Positions 1 through 6,920 of a stretch of DNA of 10,000 nucleotides are shown in pieces. A program made the translations under genes and the position numbers. Each line of letters begins with the position of its first letter. Positions within the stretch are counted from its first letter, which is position 1. The stretch is from the NCBI GenBank assembly GCA_020216745.1, contig JAIWNQ010000173.1, forward strand, positions 1 through 10,000, given 5' to 3'. Origin of the DNA: Candidatus Hydrogenedens sp. Lineage in GTDB: Bacteria; Hydrogenedentota; Hydrogenedentia; Hydrogenedentales; Hydrogenedentaceae. The notes beneath the pieces were generated by a model, which saw nothing but the letters and a program-made list of their open reading frames with translations, was not told where the DNA came from and ran no database searches.

Positions 1-1122
1 AGTATGCCCATGCCTCTTATGTTCAAAACTCTAACAGAAGCATTATCTCCTAAAACAGCAAAATTAGATTATATCATTGCGTTAGGGACACATCCTCCCC
101 TACCTGAAAGTATGATTTGCAAGTTATTAGGTGTTACATCAGAAGAACTACATACAAAATATAAAAACATAAAAATTATCAATCATGCATGGCAGGACCC
201 GAATGTCTTACATCTTTTAGGTATTATCTCGAAAGAAAAAGTTTATGAATTCTCAAATGGTTTGCTCAATCAAGAGGTCCCTGTTCAAATCAACCGAGTA
301 ATTCTTGATTATGATGTTATCCTCATTGTGGGTCCCGTTTTCCCTCATGAAGTTGTAGGTTTTAGCGGGGGAAATAAATATTTCTTTCCGGGGATTTCAG
401 GCCCTGATTTTCTTAATGTATTTCACTGGTTGGGGGCATTGATAACAAACATAAAAATTAACGGTATTAAACATACACCGGTTCGCCAATTGATTGACTA
501 TGCGAGTTCCATGATACAAAAAGAAAAATATTGTTTTGCCCTGAATGTGGAACATGACAAAACCCGTGCTATCTTTTTCGGAACACCTGAAGAGGCATGG
601 GATGTTGCAGCAGATTTATCAGCAAGAACACATATTATTTATAAACCTCGTGCTTACCATTCTATTCTGGCAGAGTCGCCTCTTATGTATGATGAAATAT
701 GGACAGCGGGAAAATGTATGTATAAATTAGAGCCTGTTGTTGCTGATGACGGAGAACTTATTATTTACGGACCTCATATCAAAGAGATTAGCGTTACACA
801 TGGACACCTAATTCGTAAAATCGGATATCATACTCGTGACTACTTCCTTGCACAGATGGACAAATTTCGCGACATTCCAGGTGGTATTTTAGCTCATTCT
901 ACACACGTCCGCGGAATAGGAACCTATATTAACGGCATAGAAAAACCACGAGTCAAAGTAACCTTAGCCACATCTATTCCTAAAGAAATATGCGAAGAAA
1001 TTAATTTAGGTTATAGAGACCCATATTCGATAAATATAGAGGATTGGAAAAATCGAGAAGATGAGGGGATTCTCTTTGTTCCACAAGCTGGGGAAATCCT
1101 CTACCGAGTAAAAAACTCATAA
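1..1122 (+). CDS. larA: LarA-family (DUF2088) nickel-pincer racemase/epimerase-like protein, 5' end cut by the window
   Basis: Homologue of lactate racemase LarA, whose family uses a nickel-pincer nucleotide cofactor to invert C2 of 2-hydroxy acids. The frame is open to base 1. Counting from the ATG at base 4, 372 residues are visible. The pattern HxxxGFSGGxK gives His115 and Lys125, and His141 follows 16 residues later. This reproduces the spacing of His174, Lys184 and His200 of the Lactobacillus enzyme; His30 in ALGTHPPL fits its His108. Because that histidine is at 30 rather than about 108, some 60-80 N-terminal residues probably lie upstream, so the ATG at 4 is unlikely to be the true start. 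Family-like C-terminal features are a YKLEPVVADDGELIIYGPHI block (240-259), HGHLIRKIGYH (266-276) and a VPQAGEILY ending (359-367). Substrate is unknown: relatives act on lactate, malate and sugar acids. The cofactor genes larB, larC and larE are not in the window. The next gene, phosphofructokinase, starts 90 bases on. Family call is firm, activity is inferred. Confidence 0.85.
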   Translation, partial: SMPMPLMFKTLTEALSPKTAKLDYIIALGTHPPLPESMICKLLGVTSEELHTKYKNIKIINHAWQDPNVLHLLGIISKEKVYEFSNGLLNQEVPVQINRVILDYDVILIVGPVFPHEVVGFSGGNKYFFPGISGPDFLNVFHWLGALITNIKINGIKHTPVRQLIDYASSMIQKEKYCFALNVEHDKTRAIFFGTPEEAWDVAADLSARTHIIYKPRAYHSILAESPLMYDEIWTAGKCMYKLEPVVADDGELIIYGPHIKEISVTHGHLIRKIGYHTRDYFLAQMDKFRDIPGGILAHSTHVRGIGTYINGIEKPRVKVTLATSIPKEICEEINLGYRDPYSINIEDWKNREDEGILFVPQAGEILYRVKNS

Positions 1123-1194
1123 ATGTTTATACTTTCACATAAGAAACTCAGTAATTTAAAATAAACTTAAAATACCATATATCCAATTAACTTT

Positions 1195-1203
1195 AGAAAG
1201 GAG
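1195..1203 (+). promoter_or_regulatory. Shine-Dalgarno site of the phosphofructokinase gene
   Basis: AGAAAGGAG ends 9 bases before the ATG at 1213. It is a strong match to the 16S anti-SD sequence and supports that start. The rest of the 90-base gap from the LarA-like gene is AT-rich. I see no clear -35/-10 pair or GC-rich terminator in it. Confidence 0.75.
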
Positions 1204-1212
1204 ATAAAGATA

Positions 1213-2499
1213 ATGCCTAAAAATGTTATCGTTGCTCAATCAGGTGGGCCGAGTCCTGTGATAAACAACTCACTTCGAGGTGTAATAGAAACGTGCAAAA
1301 TGTTTCCCGAAACCTTCGGGACAGTTTATGCTGGTTGGCATGGAATTGAAGGCGTTATTAGAGAAGAACTTCTAAATTTATCCGAACAAAACCCAGAAGA
1401 AATTGCTTTATTGAGACATACCCCCGCAGCAGGTTCTATTGGAACATGCCGATACAAATTAAAGAAAGGGCAAGAAGAAGATTATCAGCGAATTATTGAT
1501 GTAATGAAAGCCCACGACATCGGATATTTCTTTTATATCGGTGGAAACGATTCAATGGATACTGCAAACAAGGTAAGCAAATTAGCCTTAGAGCAAGGTC
1601 TCGACCTGGTGGCGGTAGGTATTCCAAAAACAATAGACAATGATGTAGGAGATTCCGAATTCAAACTTATAGACCACACACCAGGTTACGGAAGTGTCGC
1701 TCGTTACTGGATGTGTATGGTTCAGAATGCTGAAGAGGAAAATCGTGGTTCCTGTCCAGCAGACCCTGTATTAGTATTACAAGCCATGGGCAGAAAAATT
1801 GGTTTCATTCCAGCATCCGCACGCTTAGCCGACCCAGACCGACAGATACCCCTTCAAATATACATGACTGAATCAAAAGTTACCCCTGAACAAATGTGCG
1901 ACCTTGTAAACGACCAACTAAAACGCGATGGTCGTTGTATTATTGTAGTAAGTGAAGGCTTTGAAGTCGGCGAGATTGGAGAACTAAAAGACAGTTTCGG
2001 ACATACTCAATTTGGTTCTGCAAAACTTACTGCAAGCCAGAAAATAGTAAACCTTCTCAATGAAAAAGGTTTGGCAGTTCGTGGTTCTGCACGAGGACAG
2101 GTCATGGGAACAGACCAACGCTCTTCTGCTATTTATGCCTCTGTTGTTGATTTAGATGAAGCCTACAATGTTGCACAAAAAGCAGTGCTTATCGCTTTAG
2201 AAGGTGAAAATGGCTGGATGGCAACTATATTAAGAACCCCTGGGACTATTTACCACGTCTATTACGATAAAGTTCCATTAGAAAAAGTGGCTAATTCAGA
2301 ACGCACGTTCCCAGAAGCATGGATAGCCCCTAATAGAATTGATGTAACAGACGACTTTATTAAATATGCCATGCCATTGGTCGGTGAAGAATGGGCAAGT
2401 GTCCCATTGGTGAATGGAAAACAACGTTTTACTCAATTTAGACCGATTTTTGCTGAAAAGAAATTACCTGCCTACGTTCCTCAGGGGCATAGAAAATAG
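1213..2499 (+). CDS. pfp: Pyrophosphate-dependent 6-phosphofructokinase (diphosphate-fructose-6-phosphate 1-phosphotransferase)
   Basis: Interconverts fructose 6-phosphate and fructose 1,6-bisphosphate using PPi, a reversible cytoplasmic step of glycolysis/gluconeogenesis. The 428-residue length fits bacterial PPi enzymes rather than the ~320-residue E. coli ATP enzyme. The N-terminal AQSGGPSPVINNS (8-20) is the phosphate-binding start of the fold. GGNDS (110-114) aligns with E. coli GGDGS: Asp113 replaces Gly104, which blocks ATP. PKTIDND (138-144) has Lys139 where ATP enzymes have Gly124; these two changes are the classic marks of PPi use. Asp142 is the expected catalytic base. MGRKIG (194-199) and SEG near 243 are sugar phosphate-site motifs, and an RGSARGQ segment lies towards the C-terminus. 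An oddity is Asn112 at the position of the metal-coordinating Asp103 of E. coli. A good Shine-Dalgarno supports the start. It sits between the LarA-like gene and gnd (63-base gap). The exact subfamily is not determined. Confidence 0.93.
   Translation: MPKNVIVAQSGGPSPVINNSLRGVIETCKMFPETFGTVYAGWHGIEGVIREELLNLSEQNPEEIALLRHTPAAGSIGTCRYKLKKGQEEDYQRIIDVMKAHDIGYFFYIGGNDSMDTANKVSKLALEQGLDLVAVGIPKTIDNDVGDSEFKLIDHTPGYGSVARYWMCMVQNAEEENRGSCPADPVLVLQAMGRKIGFIPASARLADPDRQIPLQIYMTESKVTPEQMCDLVNDQLKRDGRCIIVVSEGFEVGEIGELKDSFGHTQFGSAKLTASQKIVNLLNEKGLAVRGSARGQVMGTDQRSSAIYASVVDLDEAYNVAQKAVLIALEGENGWMATILRTPGTIYHVYYDKVPLEKVANSERTFPEAWIAPNRIDVTDDFIKYAMPLVGEEWASVPLVNGKQRFTQFRPIFAEKKLPAYVPQGHRK
1305..1321 (+). repeat. 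Short inverted repeat (hairpin) within the 5' part of the phosphofructokinase gene
   Basis: TCCCGAA (1305-1311) and TTCGGGA (1315-1321) are perfect 7-base complements around a 3-base ACC loop, 93-109 bases into the gene. The bases encode part of FPETFGT, so the repeat may be a coding by-product. The repeat is seen directly; any function is unknown. Confidence 0.5.
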
Positions 2500-2550
2500 C
2501 ATTTACGATATAATTATTCATTCTACAAACAAGCAATAAATATTAAGATA

Positions 2551-2556
2551 AAGGAG
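2551..2556 (+). promoter_or_regulatory. Shine-Dalgarno site of gnd
   Basis: AAGGAG lies 6 bases before the ATG at 2563 and fixes the start. The 63-base gap before gnd also holds TATAAT at 2509-2514, but nothing like TTGACA lies 16-18 bases upstream of it, so I do not call a promoter there. Confidence 0.8.
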
Positions 2557-2562
2557 AATCAT

Positions 2563-4017
2563 ATGAGCGAACTTAAAGACATCGGATTAATAGGTTTAGC
2601 AGTAATGGGTGAAAACCTGGTGCTAAACATGGAAAGTAAAGGTTTTAGCGTTGCGGTATTCAATCGCACTGTATCCAAAGTAGATGATTTCATCAACGGT
2701 CGTGCAAAAGGAAAAAATATAAAGGGCTGTCATTCCTTACAAGAACTTGTGAATAGTCTAAAAAAACCACGCAAAATTATGCTTATGGTAAAAGCAGGTC
2801 AAGCAGTAGATGACTTTATTGAACAACTTATTCCATTATTAGACCAGGGAGATATTATTATTGATGGAGGTAATAGTCATTTCCCTGACACAACCCGCAG
2901 AACGAAATATTTAGAAAGCAAAGGATTGTTATACATAGGCACAGGTGTATCGGGTGGAGAAGAAGGAGCCTTAAAGGGTCCATCCATGATGCCTGGCGGT
3001 TCTCCACAAGCATGGCAACATGTAAAAGATATTTTTCAATCTATATGTGCTAAAACTCCGGAAGGAGAACCCTGTTGCGATTGGGTAGGCGAAAATGGAG
3101 CTGGCCACTTCGTTAAAATGGTACATAATGGTATTGAATATGGTGATATGCAAATGATATGTGAGACATATCATCTTATGAAACAGGGTTTAGGAATGAC
3201 AAATGAGGAGATGCATCAGGTCTTTTCGGATTGGTATGAAGGAGAATTAAATTCATATCTTATCGAAATTACCCGCGATATTCTTGCATACAAAAATGAA
3301 GAGGGACAATATGTCGTTGACCTTATTTTAGACACTGCTGGACAAAAAGGCACAGGCAAATGGACTGTTATCTCTGCTTTAGATGAAGGGCAACCTTTAA
3401 CAGCCGTCGCAGAAGCAGTGTTTGCACGTTGTTTGTCCGCCATTAAAGAAGAACGGGTAAAAGCCAGTCAAGCATTACAAGGGAAAGTAACCCCATTTAA
3501 TGGAGACAAAAAACAGTTCATTAATGACCTCCGCAAAGCCCTGTATGCTTCTAAAATTGTCAGTTATGCTCAAGGCTATCAATTAATGCGTTCTGCTGCA
3601 AAAACTTATAACTGGAACTTAAATTACGGCGGTATTGCATTGATGTGGCGGGGAGGCTGTATTATCCGCTCTGTATTTTTGGGTAAAATAAAAGAAGCCT
3701 TCGATAGAAACCCCAATTTAGAAAATCTGTTATTAGACCCATTCTTTGCGGGTATAGTCAATGATACACAAGATAGTTGGCGTCGTGTTGTTTCTACTGC
3801 GGTGCAATTAGGAATCCCTGTACCTGCTATCAGTTCTGCATTATGCTACTTCGATGGCTATAGAAGTGCATGGCTTCCAGCAAACCTTCTTCAAGCACAA
3901 CGCGATTATTTCGGTGCTCACACCTATGAACGAGTAGACAAACCCAGAGGTGAGTTTTTCCACACCAACTGGACTGGGCGTGGCGGTTCAACTTCTGCCT
4001 CAACATATACTGTTTAG
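2563..4017 (+). CDS. gnd: 6-phosphogluconate dehydrogenase, decarboxylating (NADP+-type)
   Basis: Oxidises and decarboxylates 6-phosphogluconate to ribulose 5-phosphate in the cytoplasm, the third step of the oxidative pentose phosphate pathway. At 484 residues it is the full-length form of the family. The Rossmann motif [10 protein letters not shown] covers residues 7-16. FNRT (33-36) places Arg35 where the long-form enzymes bind the NADP 2'-phosphate, so NADP+ is expected. The substrate-binding loop [16 protein letters not shown] (131-146) is intact. [13 protein letters not shown] (185-197) carries Lys185, His188, Asn189 and Glu192, matching sheep Lys183, His186, Asn187 and Glu190. GTGKWT and the C-terminal [16 protein letters not shown] tail, which closes the partner subunit's active site, are both present. 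The following ZIP gene starts 5 bases after the stop, so the two are almost certainly co-transcribed. Nothing looks broken. Identification is firm; cofactor preference is inferred. Confidence 0.97.
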   Translation: MSELKDIGLIGLAVMGENLVLNMESKGFSVAVFNRTVSKVDDFINGRAKGKNIKGCHSLQELVNSLKKPRKIMLMVKAGQAVDDFIEQLIPLLDQGDIIIDGGNSHFPDTTRRTKYLESKGLLYIGTGVSGGEEGALKGPSMMPGGSPQAWQHVKDIFQSICAKTPEGEPCCDWVGENGAGHFVKMVHNGIEYGDMQMICETYHLMKQGLGMTNEEMHQVFSDWYEGELNSYLIEITRDILAYKNEEGQYVVDLILDTAGQKGTGKWTVISALDEGQPLTAVAEAVFARCLSAIKEERVKASQALQGKVTPFNGDKKQFINDLRKALYASKIVSYAQGYQLMRSAAKTYNWNLNYGGIALMWRGGCIIRSVFLGKIKEAFDRNPNLENLLLDPFFAGIVNDTQDSWRRVVSTAVQLGIPVPAISSALCYFDGYRSAWLPANLLQAQRDYFGAHTYERVDKPRGEFFHTNWTGRGGSTSASTYTV

Positions 4018-4022
4018 AATAT

Positions 4023-4823
4023 ATGAGTGAATTGCATCCAGCAATACTTGCTTTACTGGCAACATTATTCACATGGTTTATGACATTGTTAGGGGCTTTG
4101 CCTGCTTTGTGGGCAAAGCCCATTCCTCAAAGAATCCTTGATGGAACATTAGGAATGGCAGCAGGAGTCATGATTGCAGCATCCTTCTGGTCATTGCTGG
4201 AACCTGCAATCGAGATGAGTAAAGAAATGGGTATGCCCTCATGGTTACCCGCAGTCGTTGGTTTTTTATTAGGAGGCGTTGCTCTATGGGCTATGGATAA
4301 GATACTCCCTCATTTACATCAAGGATTATCCATCGAAAATGCTGAAGGTATTCATACAAACTGGAGAAGAAGCACTCTTCTGGTGATGGCTATTACCATG
4401 CATAACATCCCTGAGGGGTTAGCTGTTGGCGTCGCTTTCGGTGCAACTGCATACGGTATTCCAGGGGCATCTTTAACAGGGGCTATTGCTCTTGCTATTG
4501 GTATCGGTCTGCAGAATCTACCTGAAGGCACTGCTGTGGCTTTACCTCTTCGTCGTGAAGGCTTTTCCCCATGGAAAAGTTTTTTTGTAGGACAACTTTC
4601 TGGTATCGTTGAACCCATTGCTGGAGTAATTGGCGCCATCGCTGTTATATTTGCCAGACCTATTTTGCCGTTCGCCTTAGCCTTTGCTGCAGGGGCAATG
4701 ATTTTCGTTGTAGCCGAAGAATTAATTCCCGAATCACAAAAAGAAGGCGATACCGATTTGCCTACTGTAGGTGTCATGTTCGGTTTTGCCCTCATGATGT
4801 TCTTAGATGTAGCGTTAGGATAA
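4023..4823 (+). CDS. ZIP-family divalent metal transporter (GufA/ZupT-like)
   Basis: Integral membrane protein of 266 residues, the usual size for bacterial ZIP/GufA/ZupT proteins, which move divalent metals such as Zn2+, Fe2+ or Mn2+ into the cytoplasm. Hydrophobic stretches fit about eight membrane segments, for example near 6-30, 41-60, 73-91, 118-141, 148-170, 187-210, 213-231 and 247-265. The two metal-site helices carry HNIPEG (127-132) and QNLPEG (164-169), and AEELIPE (231-237) follows in a later helix. SLLEP (57-61) in the second helix is also family-like. The loop after segment 3 has only a few histidines (HLH at 97-99), less than the His-rich loops of many relatives. It starts 5 bases after gnd and ends 6 bases before the dehydrogenase gene. 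No Shine-Dalgarno precedes the ATG, so translation may be coupled to gnd. The metal cannot be told from sequence. A strong internal hairpin is listed separately. Confidence 0.9.
   Translation: MSELHPAILALLATLFTWFMTLLGALPALWAKPIPQRILDGTLGMAAGVMIAASFWSLLEPAIEMSKEMGMPSWLPAVVGFLLGGVALWAMDKILPHLHQGLSIENAEGIHTNWRRSTLLVMAITMHNIPEGLAVGVAFGATAYGIPGASLTGAIALAIGIGLQNLPEGTAVALPLRREGFSPWKSFFVGQLSGIVEPIAGVIGAIAVIFARPILPFALAFAAGAMIFVVAEELIPESQKEGDTDLPTVGVMFGFALMMFLDVALG
4093..4121 (+). repeat. Perfect 10-bp inverted repeat inside the ZIP gene
   Basis: GGGCTTTGCC (4093-4102) and GGCAAAGCCC (4112-4121) are perfect complements separated by nine bases. A T-G wobble at 4103/4111 could shorten the loop to seven. 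The repeat lies 70-98 bases into the ZIP gene and encodes roughly residues 24-33 (GALPALWAKP). No T-run follows on either strand, so it does not look like an intrinsic terminator. Structure is seen directly; function, for example setting ZIP expression relative to gnd or RNA stability, is inference. Confidence 0.6.
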
Positions 4824-4829
4824 AAATAT

Positions 4830-5816
4830 ATGAACGAGAATAAACCTAAAATTTTTGTTACACGCAATCTTCCCGAAAGAGGTCTGAAACTACTCTTTCA
4901 AAATTTCGGGGAAGAAAATATAAAAATATATCCCGGCGAAACACCTATCCCTTATGAAGAACTCTTAAAAGAGGTTCGAGGAATAGATGCTTTACTTTGT
5001 TTACTAACAGATAAGATTGATGCAAAAGTAATGGAACAGGCAGGACCTCAATTAAAAATAATTGCAAATTACGCAGTTGGATTTGATAATATAGATGTAG
5101 CCGAAGCAACGAAAAGGAAAATAGTGGTGACCAACACTCCAGGGGTCTTAACAGAAACCACAGCGGATTTGGCATGGGCACTTTTAATGGCATCAGCACG
5201 TCGATTGGGTGAAGGGGAACGATTGGTTCGTGCCTCCCAATGGGCAGGTTGGAACCCTACATTACTTCTGGGTATGGATGTGCATGGAAAAACATTGGGG
5301 ATTTTTGGTATGGGAAGAATTGGTCAGGCAGTCGCACGAAGAGCCAGTGGTTTCAATATGCGTATTATTTATTACGATGTTAACGAACCAAAACTCCCTT
5401 CCGATATAAAAGCTACACAGGTAGATAAAGAGACACTTCTAAGAGAATCTGATTTTATATCTATCCATTGTCCTCTGACGCGAGGCACTTACCATGCTTT
5501 TGGGATTGAGGAATTTAAAAAAATGAAACGGACTGCATGTATCATAAATACATCTCGTGGTCCTGTTATTGATGAGGAAGCATTAGCTCAGGCTCTTAAA
5601 GAAGGGTTAATATTCTCTGCGGGATTGGATGTTTTTGAAAAAGAACCCGAAATCCATCCTGATTTACTTAATTGCCCTAATGCCATTTTGATACCTCACT
5701 TAGGAAGTGCTTCGGTAGAAACCCGTTCGCGAATGGCAGAAATCGCTGCGCAAAATATTATTGCTCGTCTCAACGGGAAAACACCACCTAACCCAGTAAA
5801 CCCAGAAGTACTCTAA
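4830..5816 (+). CDS. D-2-hydroxyacid dehydrogenase, glyoxylate/hydroxypyruvate reductase type
   Basis: NAD(P)H-linked reduction of a short 2-oxo acid (typically glyoxylate or hydroxypyruvate) to the D-2-hydroxy acid in the cytoplasm. The 328 residues match the family. The N-terminal substrate domain has ANYAVGFDNIDV (79-90); NTPGVLTETTADLAWALL (102-119) marks the entry to the nucleotide domain. GMGRIG (160-165) is the Rossmann glycine motif. The catalytic triad is Arg243 (NTSRGPVID), Glu272 (LDVFEKEP) and His290 (LIPHLGSAS). Asp183 in IIYYD at the end of the second strand suggests NADH over NADPH. AGGA at 4817-4820, overlapping the end of the ZIP gene, is a modest Shine-Dalgarno 9 bases before the ATG. 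It is the last gene of the + strand block and faces corA. Related D-lactate or phosphoglycerate dehydrogenases are alternatives; there is no C-terminal ACT domain as in many SerA proteins. Substrate is inferred. Confidence 0.9.
   Translation: MNENKPKIFVTRNLPERGLKLLFQNFGEENIKIYPGETPIPYEELLKEVRGIDALLCLLTDKIDAKVMEQAGPQLKIIANYAVGFDNIDVAEATKRKIVVTNTPGVLTETTADLAWALLMASARRLGEGERLVRASQWAGWNPTLLLGMDVHGKTLGIFGMGRIGQAVARRASGFNMRIIYYDVNEPKLPSDIKATQVDKETLLRESDFISIHCPLTRGTYHAFGIEEFKKMKRTACIINTSRGPVIDEEALAQALKEGLIFSAGLDVFEKEPEIHPDLLNCPNAILIPHLGSASVETRSRMAEIAAQNIIARLNGKTPPNPVNPEVL
4870..4912 (+). repeat. Overlapping, mutually exclusive inverted repeats at the 5' end of the dehydrogenase gene
   Basis: GAAAGAG (4875-4881) is complementary to CTCTTTC (4893-4899), with an 11-base loop. 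CCCGAAA (4872-4878) is complementary to TTTCGGG (4904-4910), extendable to 4870/4912 through one wobble. Both share bases 4875-4878, so only one can form at a time. They lie 41-83 bases into the gene. The complementarity is seen directly; a switching role is speculative. Confidence 0.35.
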
Positions 5817-5837
5817 TCGCCTATGTAAAACACGAAA

Positions 5838-6758
5838 TTACATCTCTCTATATCGGAAAAATATCCATAGAACACCTACTGCGGATATAATACATAGAAC
5901 CACAATTAAGTAAAATATATGAGGATGATGTTGGGCTGGAATGGGGACATTCATTGAAAATAAACTTACAATGAAAGTAGGAACCATTAATGCTATTGTT
6001 ATAATATTTAACAATTTCATCAAAACATTCAGATTATTGCTTACGATAGATGCACGTGCATCCATTAAGTTTGATAACACTGTGGAATGAATATCTGCCA
6101 CACGAAAACATTGGTCATTCTCAATAATTAAGTCATCCAAAAACTCTTTCCCTTCATCGCTTAAGCCTATTTTATCTGCACCTGCACGAAGTTTGGCAAG
6201 GATAAGACCATTTCCATGAATAGCATTTAAGTAGTAAACCAAGCTTTTTTCCAATGCAAAAAGGTTGATGAGGAATTTATTTTCCAGAGAACGGTTTATC
6301 CGATACTCTACTTCTTCTGCAACCATGTTTATAATTTTAAGATGTTCAATAAAGTGGGAAATACAGTTATAAATAACCCGAAGTATTATGTCTGGGGCTG
6401 ATGACAACCCTGCTTGCGGTTTATTTGAAAATAATGGCGTATCCTCGCTTGAAATAATGATAACTTTATTTTTGAACAGGAATAAACCTATAGAGATGAT
6501 TTTGAAGTGATATTCATCTTCTGCGGAATAATTTTTAGGCTTCTTTATAATAAATGCAACGTGATTTTGTTCATATTCAACACGGGCAAGTTCATCTGGG
6601 TCAAGGGCTGAATTTAAGGTGTGTTCATCTATTTCCAATTTATCAATCAGTTGCTTTTTCTCTTCAATTGTCGGCTGGATATAAACTTCTATAACCGAAT
6701 CTTTTTCTTCTGACAATTCGATGACTTTTCCTTGGCCTATGGTGTAAAATCTCCGCAT
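5838..6758 (-). CDS. corA: CorA-family divalent cation (Mg2+/Co2+) transport protein with variant SMN signature
   Basis: Channel-like Mg2+ transporter of the CorA family, 306 residues, forming pentamers in the inner membrane. Residues 1-245 are the cytoplasmic domain, with an N-terminal alpha/beta part containing DEHTLNSALDPDELARVEYEQ (44-64) and a long helical stretch (about 125-248). Two membrane helices follow at about 249-267 and 281-302, the CorA layout, with a short basic tail FRYREM. The hallmark Gly-Met-Asn at the end of the first membrane helix reads Ser268-Met269-Asn270, followed by VPIP. The Ser codon is TCA, not one base change from any Gly codon. The periplasmic loop AQHHPH is histidine-rich. 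An in-frame stop 15 bases upstream makes 6758 the earliest start; AAGGGA 6 bases ahead serves as Shine-Dalgarno. The gene is downstream of the kinase on the same strand but has its own promoter candidate. A Zn2+ or Ni2+ role is possible. Family call is firm, ion is inferred. Confidence 0.88.
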   Translation of the reverse strand: MRRFYTIGQGKVIELSEEKDSVIEVYIQPTIEEKKQLIDKLEIDEHTLNSALDPDELARVEYEQNHVAFIIKKPKNYSAEDEYHFKIISIGLFLFKNKVIIISSEDTPLFSNKPQAGLSSAPDIILRVIYNCISHFIEHLKIINMVAEEVEYRINRSLENKFLINLFALEKSLVYYLNAIHGNGLILAKLRAGADKIGLSDEGKEFLDDLIIENDQCFRVADIHSTVLSNLMDARASIVSNNLNVLMKLLNIITIALMVPTFIVSLFSMNVPIPAQHHPHIFYLIVVLCIISAVGVLWIFFRYREM

Positions 6759-6884
6759 AGTTCTTCCCTTCTATTCATGAACAAAAAGTCAGTCCATGGG
6801 TGAAAATTCCTTCTATCTAACCATTTATTGATAATAATTATTTTTATTTAAACCCCATCCCTATTTATCTTGTGGCTTTTAAGT

Positions 6885-6914
6885 ATTATAACCTTTTAAA
6901 GTATTTTTTTTCAA
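6885..6914 (-). promoter_or_regulatory. Sigma70-like promoter for corA
   Basis: Read on the minus strand, TTGAAA (6909-6914) and a perfect TATAAT (6885-6890) are separated by 18 bases. Transcription would start near 6878, giving a leader of about 120 bases before the corA ATG at 6758. The -35 overlaps the region just after the kinase stop codon. The leader (6759-6878) is AT-rich. I recognise no riboswitch (in particular no M-box-like fold) and no GC-rich terminator for the kinase. Confidence 0.55.
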
Positions 6915-6920
6915 TAACGA

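Noticed and set aside
4..6. ATG at base 4 as the true start of the LarA-like gene
   Set aside because: The frame is open upstream and the conserved first histidine would fall at residue 30 instead of about 108, so the N-terminus is most likely outside the window.
2509..2514. TATAAT between pfp and gnd as a gnd promoter
   Set aside because: No -35-like hexamer lies 16-18 bases upstream, and isolated TATAAT is expected by chance in such AT-rich sequence.
2971..4123. Minus-strand open frames opposite gnd and the gnd/ZIP junction
   Set aside because: Shadow frames of conserved genes, with no domain signature or upstream signals.
4352..4867. 171-codon open frame on the minus strand opposite the ZIP gene
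   Set aside because: It is antisense to a clear membrane transporter gene, its translation resembles no family, and it is explained by the ZIP codon pattern.
5823..5843. ATGTAA/TTACAT inverted repeat at the convergent junction as a bidirectional terminator
   Set aside because: Only six AT-rich pairs with a 9-base loop and no flanking T-run; too weak to call.
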